Under the pieces are notes generated by a model, which ran no database searches, was not told the origin of the DNA, and saw only the letters and a program-made list of their open reading frames with translations. A stretch of 9,818 nt of DNA from Campylobacterota bacterium (GTDB taxonomy: Bacteria > Campylobacterota > Campylobacteria > Campylobacterales > Sulfurospirillaceae). Shown here piece by piece: positions 5,357 to 9,818 of this stretch; the first letter of the stretch is position 1, and the number at the start of each line of letters is the position of its first letter. The position numbers were made by a program, and so were the translations under genes. The stretch covers positions 1-9,818 of the forward strand of contig RZYK01000066.1 in the NCBI GenBank assembly GCA_009930355.1. The letters are read 5' to 3'.

Positions 5357-6658
5357 ATGAATATTTCTATTGCAATTATGGCAGCAGGTTTGGGTACACG
5401 TATGAAATCGACCCTACCAAAAGTCCTTCATGAGATCAGTGGCTTTGAAATGCTCTATCACATTATTAAAGAATCCCAAAAAATTAGTGACGACATCCAT
5501 GTCATTTTATACCATCAAGCAGACCTTGTTCAAGAGAAGATGAATCGCTATTTTTCAGGAATTCATTACACGATTCAAGACCATCAAAATTTTCCAGGTA
5601 CGGGTGGGGCTATTCGTGGTGTGGAACCAAAATATGAAAAACTCTTAGTCTTAAATGGCGATATGCCTTTGTTAGAAGCGGAAGATATGCAAAAATTTAC
5701 ACACATAGATGCCGACGTTGTTATGAGTGTCTTTACATGTAAAGAGCCTTTTGGTTACGGTCGTGTCATCATGGATGCAAACCAAAACGTGGAAAAAATC
5801 GTTGAAGAGAAAGATGCGAGTGTTGAAGAGAAAAAAGTAACGGCGGTCAATGCGGGTGTTTACCTTTTTAAGACCGACTTTTTACAGGAGAATCTTCCTA
5901 AACTCTCCAACCAAAACAGCCAAAATGAGTATTACATCACGGACTTAATCGCACGGGCAAATATTGAAAACAAAACCGTTAAAGCCCTTTTTGTGGATGA
6001 AAAAACCTTTATGGGCGTAAACTCTAAATATCACCTCTCTCAAGCTGAAGAGCTGATGCAAGATCGCATTAAACGCCGTTTTATGGAACAAGGCGTGAGT
6101 ATGCGCTTGCCTCAAACCATCTACATCGAAGCAGACGTTGAGCTTAAAGGTGAATGCAAGCTCGAAAATGGTGTTACCTTGCTCAAAGGAACGCACTTGG
6201 AAAATGTGCATATTAAAGCGCACTCCGTCATCGAAAAAAGCGTTATCAAAAACTCTGACATAGGACCGATGGCACGCATTCGCCCCGACTCCATTATCGA
6301 AGATACACACATTGGAAACTTTGTTGAAGTGAAAAAATCAACGCTTAAAGGGGTCAAGGCAGGACACTTAAGTTACCTTGGCGATGCGACCATTGATGAG
6401 GGAACCAACATTGGGTGTGGAACGATTACATGTAATTACGATGGTAAAGCCAAATACCAAACCATCATCGGTAAAAATGTCTTTGTCGGAAGCGATAGCC
6501 AACTGGTTGCACCCGTCACGATTGCAGATGATGTTCTCATTGCTTCGGGAACAACGGTCACTAAAAACATCCCAAAAGGTGCTTTAGCCATCAATCGTGC
6601 GCCTCTTAAAATCATGGAAGGCTTCTTCTATAAATTCTTTGGAAAAAACGATGCATAA
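5357..6658 (+). CDS. glmU: bifunctional GlcNAc-1-P uridyltransferase / GlcN-1-P acetyltransferase
   Basis: Cytoplasmic bifunctional enzyme for the last two steps to UDP-N-acetylglucosamine: acetylation of glucosamine-1-phosphate, then uridylyl transfer. It supplies peptidoglycan and lipid A synthesis. The N-terminal pyrophosphorylase domain (about 1-225) has AAGLGTRM and LPK (9-22), FPGTGGAI (79-86), metal-binding Asp102 in NGDMP and Asn222 in GVNS. The C-terminal left-handed beta-helix (about 255-420) shows hexapeptide turns such as IGPMARIRP and the acetyltransferase core AGHLSYLGDA with catalytic-type His337, followed by GTITCNYDG. At 433 residues it is somewhat shorter than the roughly 456 of E. 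coli, which fits this phylum. AGGA (5343-5346) lies 10 bases before ATG. It is first in the operon, and its last codons overlap the coaBC start by 8 bases. It contains two copies of the TTACATGTAA palindrome. Confidence 0.97.
   Translation: MNISIAIMAAGLGTRMKSTLPKVLHEISGFEMLYHIIKESQKISDDIHVILYHQADLVQEKMNRYFSGIHYTIQDHQNFPGTGGAIRGVEPKYEKLLVLNGDMPLLEAEDMQKFTHIDADVVMSVFTCKEPFGYGRVIMDANQNVEKIVEEKDASVEEKKVTAVNAGVYLFKTDFLQENLPKLSNQNSQNEYYITDLIARANIENKTVKALFVDEKTFMGVNSKYHLSQAEELMQDRIKRRFMEQGVSMRLPQTIYIEADVELKGECKLENGVTLLKGTHLENVHIKAHSVIEKSVIKNSDIGPMARIRPDSIIEDTHIGNFVEVKKSTLKGVKAGHLSYLGDATIDEGTNIGCGTITCNYDGKAKYQTIIGKNVFVGSDSQLVAPVTIADDVLIASGTTVTKNIPKGALAINRAPLKIMEGFFYKFFGKNDA
5733..5742. repeat. TTACATGTAA palindrome, copy 3
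   Basis: Exact copy, extending to TTTACATGTAAA (5732-5743), in the uridyltransferase domain of glmU and encoding Phe-Thr-Cys-Lys. This stretch of the protein is not a catalytic motif. Confidence 0.6.
6426..6435. repeat. TTACATGTAA palindrome, copy 4
   Basis: Exact copy, extending to ATTACATGTAAT (6425-6436). It encodes Ile-Thr-Cys-Asn of the conserved GTITCNYDG motif of GlmU. Protein constraint contributes here, but the synonymous codons chosen complete the palindrome. Confidence 0.6.
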
Positions 6659-7862
6659 AGAGCTACTTCTAGGTAAAAAAGTTCTCCTTGGTGTTACAGG
6701 CAGTATTGCGATTTATAAGGCGTTAGAGCTGATTCGTCTGTTTATTAAAGCGGGCGCTGAGGTGAAGGTGGTCATGAGTGAAGATGCGAAAAAGTTTATC
6801 GCACCACTCACTTTTGAAACCTTGAGTCAAAATAAAGTTTTACATGTAGAAACAGAGAGCTGGAGTGAAGAACTGAGTCACATTCACACAGGCAAATGGG
6901 CAGATCTTTTTCTTATTGCCCCAGCTTCTGTAAACACTATCAACAAGCTCGCTCATGGCATCGCAGACAATCTTCTCACACAAACTGCCATTGCTTTTAC
7001 GAAAAGGCTTATCCTAGCCCCATCAGCCAATACCAACATGATGCTCAATCCCATCACACAAGAGAGTCTGAGTAAGCTTGCACACTATGGCTATGAGATT
7101 ATTCAACCCCAATCCAAACTACTTGCATGCAATGATGAAGGTATTGGAGCACTGGCTGATGTGGAGGAGATTTTTTACCGTAGTGCAAAAGCACTTCTTA
7201 AAGAGCCTTTTTGGCAAGGGCGAAATGTAATTATCACAGGTGGTGGTACACGCGAGAAAATAGACGATGTAAGATGTTTAACCAACTTTTCCAGTGGGAA
7301 ACAAGCTTCTGCCCTTGCACTTGCTTTGTATCTCAAAGGGGCACAGGTTACTCTTATTAGTAGTGGTGAAACACCAACTCTGCAAGAGATAAATCTTTTA
7401 CATGTAAAGAGTAGTTTTGAGTTACACCATGCACTCATGAACCAGATGGAGCAACAAAAACGCTCTGAAAAAATGCCTTATCTTTTTATGGCAGCAGCGG
7501 TGAGTGATTATGTGCCTGTGCATTCCCACAGTGGTAAACTTAAAAAAGAAACGCTAGGAGAGAGCTTTACATTAGAGCTCAAACGCAACCTTGATATTCT
7601 CTCAACGATTCCTAAAAAAGGGTACAAAGTTATTGGTTTTAAAGCAGAACTCGATGAGAAAAATGGACTTGCTAATGCACAAAAAATGCTCGAACAAAAA
7701 GAGCTTGACGCCGTGTGTCTAAACATTCTCAAAGAGCAAAACGGTTTTGGAAGCAATAAAAATGAAATTACATTTATTACGAAAACGCACGTTGAAACCT
7801 TGGCTTTATCGGATAAGTTTCATATTGCAGAAGCTATTGCTAAGCAATCTCAACATTTATGA
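6651..7862 (+). CDS. coaBC: phosphopantothenoylcysteine decarboxylase / phosphopantothenate-cysteine ligase
   Basis: 403-residue bifunctional cytoplasmic enzyme of coenzyme A synthesis that joins 4'-phosphopantothenate to cysteine and decarboxylates the product using FMN. The CoaC half (1-185) has GVTGSIAIYKA (14-24), catalytic-type His78 in SHIHTG, the FMN-binding segment LIAPASVNTINKLAHGIADN (88-107) and active-site Cys160 in LACNDEG. The substrate-binding motif normally written PxMNxxMW reads PSANTNMM (124-131). The CoaB half shows VIITGGGTREKIDDVR (193-208), TNFSSGK (211-217), MAAAVSDY (280-287), KLKK (296-299) and GFKAE (329-333). The start is ATG 6651, with GGA (6641-6643) 7 bases upstream and an 8-base overlap with glmU. 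An upstream GTG at 6597 would lengthen the protein without family support. It ends in an ATGA overlap with the next gene. Confidence 0.95.
   Translation: MHKELLLGKKVLLGVTGSIAIYKALELIRLFIKAGAEVKVVMSEDAKKFIAPLTFETLSQNKVLHVETESWSEELSHIHTGKWADLFLIAPASVNTINKLAHGIADNLLTQTAIAFTKRLILAPSANTNMMLNPITQESLSKLAHYGYEIIQPQSKLLACNDEGIGALADVEEIFYRSAKALLKEPFWQGRNVIITGGGTREKIDDVRCLTNFSSGKQASALALALYLKGAQVTLISSGETPTLQEINLLHVKSSFELHHALMNQMEQQKRSEKMPYLFMAAAVSDYVPVHSHSGKLKKETLGESFTLELKRNLDILSTIPKKGYKVIGFKAELDEKNGLANAQKMLEQKELDAVCLNILKEQNGFGSNKNEITFITKTHVETLALSDKFHIAEAIAKQSQHL
6840..6849. repeat. TTACATGTAG, one-mismatch copy of the palindrome
   Basis: Nine of ten positions match TTACATGTAA. It is in coaBC, phase TTA CAT GTA, encoding Leu-His-Val. 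It differs from the exact copies only at the last base. Confidence 0.45.
7398..7407. repeat. TTACATGTAA palindrome, copy 5
   Basis: Exact copy, extending to TTTACATGTAAA (7397-7408), in the CoaB half of coaBC. It encodes Leu-His-Val-Lys in a different codon phase from the ygiQ and glmU copies. Confidence 0.6.
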
Positions 7863-8578
7863 TCTCTTCTTTACAAAAACTAGTCGGTATTGGTAGTGAT
7901 ATAGGGCGCACTCATAGCTCTTCCATTCCTTTTAATGCCGCTTTACCCATTAGTGTTGAAGTGCTTAGAAAAATAGATGCTATGCGCTATCGACTTAAAA
8001 TTGGGCGCAAAGAACTCACCACTAAAAGCCACAAAACTTTGAAAGAGGGGCAAACCTATTGGGGCAATTTTTTTGAAGGAAAAGGAGGTGTGCTGACCCT
8101 CTCACACCTCTATCCTCAACCTCACCTTTTTCAAAGTGAAGCTTATTTTTTACCCCTTTCTTTAGAAGACTTGTTTGAAAATAAAAACTTTTCATACACT
8201 GAATTTAAAACGTTTTTAATCGAACAACTCAGCGATGAAAGCTTGCCAAAAAGTTTTTTTCAAACGTATACGTCTATGCTTTTAGCCCTTAACAAGCAGG
8301 TACTTCATTTGCCTCTTTTAGATAAAGGAAAGAGAGTTTTACTTCAAATCCAAATGGCATCTTCTTATTTACATTTTTACATAGCTTTTGAACATCTAGG
8401 ACCTTTAAATGGTCTCATAGAAGCAGATAAACTCTCTTTGTTTTGTATGTATGAAAATACATTTGTTACTTTAAAAAAAGAAAATAATAAAATGGGGATC
8501 CCCATGGAATTAACGTTACGACAAGAGATTACTCCTCTTTTTGATAGCAACGATTTAGTTTTAGATTTAAAAGGTTAG
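7859..8578 (+). CDS. unrecognised 239-residue operon protein (possible FliK-like domain)
   Basis: Not recognised with confidence. Its ATG overlaps the coaBC stop as ATGA, so it is probably translationally coupled. It appears soluble, with no signal peptide or membrane helix. A segment at 43-85 (YRLKIGRKELTTKS, then LKEGQTYWGNF, then VLTLSHL) has the alternating pattern of a small beta-barrel such as those in hook-length-control-like proteins. The C-terminal part, LQIQMASSYLHFYIAFEHLGPL (162-183) followed by a GLIEADKLSLFC strand and a helix to about 212, resembles in outline the LG-containing C-terminal domain of FliK. This is pattern similarity only. I recall a gene of unknown function in the same place after coaBC in Campylobacter jejuni, which suggests a conserved lineage-specific role. 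A 14-bp palindrome lies at 8492-8505 within it. Confidence 0.8.
   Translation: MISSLQKLVGIGSDIGRTHSSSIPFNAALPISVEVLRKIDAMRYRLKIGRKELTTKSHKTLKEGQTYWGNFFEGKGGVLTLSHLYPQPHLFQSEAYFLPLSLEDLFENKNFSYTEFKTFLIEQLSDESLPKSFFQTYTSMLLALNKQVLHLPLLDKGKRVLLQIQMASSYLHFYIAFEHLGPLNGLIEADKLSLFCMYENTFVTLKKENNKMGIPMELTLRQEITPLFDSNDLVLDLKG
8492..8505. repeat. 14-bp perfect palindrome in the 239-residue gene
   Basis: ATGGGGATCCCCAT is fully self-complementary and is the most GC-rich patch of a very AT-rich stretch. It encodes Met-Gly-Ile-Pro-Met. With no loop it could form only a tight hairpin, and no T tract follows. Confidence 0.5.
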
Positions 8579-8581
8579 CAC

Positions 8582-9313
8582 ATGATAGAAATGCTTTTCA
8601 TTACTCTCATTGGTCTATGTGTAGGCTCTTTTTTAAATGTTGCCATTTTACGCATCCCTAAAAATGAAAGTATTAATTTACCCGCATCACACTGTCCATG
8701 CTGTTTGCATCCGCTTCAGTGGTATCATAACATTCCTCTGCTCTCATGGCTTTTGCTTAAAGGAAAATGTGCCTTTTGTCACAGTCCAATTTCGATACAA
8801 TATCCTTTGATTGAACTTTGTACTGCTCTTATTTATTGTATGGTATATTTTCGCCATCCAGAGTTTATACAAGCCCTGCTTATTGGTTCTGTATTTGCTC
8901 TTTTATTGGCCTTGAGTATTATTGATTTGCGTTACAAAGCCGTCCCTGATGCATTAAGCCTTCCTGCTTTATTGATTGCATTTTGTAGTGGAAGTCCTTT
9001 GGAATCACTTCAAAATGGGCTTTTATTTATGGGAGCATTTACCTTGCTTCGTTTTGTAGTCTCTTTTTTAACACAAAAAGAGGCAATGGGAGAAGCAGAT
9101 ATTATTATTGCAGGAATTATGGGAGCGATATTGGGCGTTAAACTTGGTATGGCGGCCATTTATATTGCAGCACTTATCACACTTATCGCATTTATGGTGG
9201 TTCGCAAAAAAGGATATGCACTTCCTTTTATTCCCTTTCTTGCATTGGGACTTTTAATAACATGGCTTTTCAATGAGCCAATTTCAAATTTTTTGGGACA
9301 GATTTATGAATAG
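8582..9313 (+). CDS. pilD: type IV prepilin peptidase (A24 family)
   Basis: Inner-membrane aspartic protease that cleaves, and usually N-methylates, type IV pilins and pseudopilins. The N-terminal domain has GSFLNVAILRIP (15-26) and a zinc-type tetracysteine pair, Cys38/Cys41 and Cys63/Cys66, flanking NIPLLSWL, so methyltransferase activity is expected. The peptidase domain has Asp115 in IDLRYKAVPD and Asp173 in MGEAD, where most family members have GxGD. Several hydrophobic segments follow, to a short C-terminus; 243 residues is normal. AAAGG (8570-8574) lies 7 bases before ATG, and the gap from the previous gene is 3 bases. No pilin gene is nearby. In Campylobacterota such peptidases serve pseudopilins of the DNA-uptake machinery, so competence is the likeliest role. 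The symbol follows the family (also called comC or gspO). Confidence 0.93.
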   Translation: MIEMLFITLIGLCVGSFLNVAILRIPKNESINLPASHCPCCLHPLQWYHNIPLLSWLLLKGKCAFCHSPISIQYPLIELCTALIYCMVYFRHPEFIQALLIGSVFALLLALSIIDLRYKAVPDALSLPALLIAFCSGSPLESLQNGLLFMGAFTLLRFVVSFLTQKEAMGEADIIIAGIMGAILGVKLGMAAIYIAALITLIAFMVVRKKGYALPFIPFLALGLLITWLFNEPISNFLGQIYE

Positions 9314-9818
9314 AGCAAGTCGTTATCTTTTAAAACATTTTGGAGCACTGTTTAGCTCATTATTTTTTATTCTTTTTTTTATTACATCCATTGTATTTTT
9401 TATCAAAATTACAGCCCTTACTGCGATTATTCAAATGAACTTTTTAGAGTTAGGAACTCTCTACATTTATTTGCTTCCTCGAACCCTTGTTTATACGCTA
9501 CCTATAACATTTTTTATCGCACTTTCCATTACTCTTTTTAACCTCTCCAAAGAGAATGAAACGATTGTACTTTTTACACTAGGATACAATCCTCAAAAAA
9601 TTGCACGTCTTTTTTTAATGCTTTCAACCGCTCTGTCAATTCTTTTAATGATTAATATTTTTATTTTAATTCCTATCTCAAAAGAGCTCAATGATAATTT
9701 TATAGATTATAAAAAAGCTGAAGCAAAGTTCAATATTAAAGCGAGTGAATTTGGTCAAAAATTTTCACAATGGCTTGTTTATATAGAAAAAAGTGATGAC
9801 CAAAAACATTACAGTGGT
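9306..9818 (+). CDS. LptF/LptG (YjgP/YjgQ) family permease, 3' end outside window
   Basis: The first 171 residues of an inner-membrane permease subunit of the LptB2FG transporter, which extracts lipopolysaccharide for export to the outer membrane. It opens with NRASRYLLKHF and has membrane segments at about 14-34, 58-80 and 101-123. Between the second and third is the family hallmark LSKENETIVLFTLGYNPQKIAR (80-101), equivalent to the coupling region that contacts the ATPase. A periplasmic portion begins after IPISKEL (122-128). LptF and LptG cannot be told apart from this fragment, so no symbol is given. ATG 9306 overlaps the peptidase stop by 8 bases, with GGGA (9295-9298) 7 bases upstream. 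The frame is still open at the window edge. Confidence 0.88.
   Translation, partial: MNRASRYLLKHFGALFSSLFFILFFITSIVFFIKITALTAIIQMNFLELGTLYIYLLPRTLVYTLPITFFIALSITLFNLSKENETIVLFTLGYNPQKIARLFLMLSTALSILLMINIFILIPISKELNDNFIDYKKAEAKFNIKASEFGQKFSQWLVYIEKSDDQKHYSG

Noticed and set aside
6597..6650. GTG at 6597 as the coaBC start
   Set aside because: It would embed 18 extra residues in glmU with no family similarity. ATG 6651 has a suitable upstream GGA and gives the usual CoaBC N-terminus.

Overview
The window looks like chromosomal DNA of a flagellated, AT-rich Campylobacterota (epsilonproteobacterium), most likely Sulfurospirillum or a close relative. The evidence is the short forms of Pgi and GlmU, several TTG start codons behind good ribosome binding sites, a Campylobacter-type sigma-28 promoter, and the order fliP(reverse)-glmU-coaBC-hypothetical-prepilin peptidase, which I recall from the Campylobacter jejuni chromosome. 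The genus is inferred. There is no tRNA, rRNA, CRISPR array or insertion sequence. All complete genes look intact.

Layout. Bases 1-28 are the first codons of a leftward gene leaving the window. Bases 29-380 are an AT-rich non-coding region with two perfect inverted repeats and a possible promoter. A small TerB-like gene (381-779, +) converges on pgi (821-2086, -) across a hairpin terminator. Divergent from pgi is a YgiQ-type radical SAM gene (2123-3916, +). Next comes a 171-residue unrecognised protein (3958-4473, +) behind a sigma-28-like promoter. It converges on fliP (4497-5240, -), and a hairpin spans the fliP stop codon. A 116-base divergent region then separates fliP from a tightly packed rightward operon: glmU (5357-6658), coaBC (6651-7862), an unrecognised 239-residue protein (7859-8578), a prepilin peptidase (8582-9313) and an LptF/LptG-family permease that runs off the right end (9306-9818). 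Junctions in the operon are overlaps of 8, 4 and 8 bases and one gap of 3 bases, so translational coupling is likely.

How the genes relate. Pgi makes or consumes fructose-6-phosphate, the precursor of the glucosamine-1-phosphate used by GlmU to make UDP-GlcNAc for peptidoglycan and lipid A. The LptF/G protein belongs to the lipopolysaccharide export machine. CoaBC supplies coenzyme A. FliP is part of the flagellar export gate, the 171-residue gene is probably co-expressed with late flagellar genes, and the prepilin peptidase matures type IV pilin-like proteins, which in this phylum serve DNA uptake.

Most unusual signal. The 10-bp palindrome TTACATGTAA occurs five times exactly, and once with a single mismatch, between 2373 and 7407. 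Every ACATGT hexamer I found in the window lies inside one of these copies, and the copies fall in all three codon phases. Selection on the DNA itself, rather than on protein, is the simplest reading. This could be a highly iterated palindrome, an uptake or recognition sequence, or a chromosome-organisation site.
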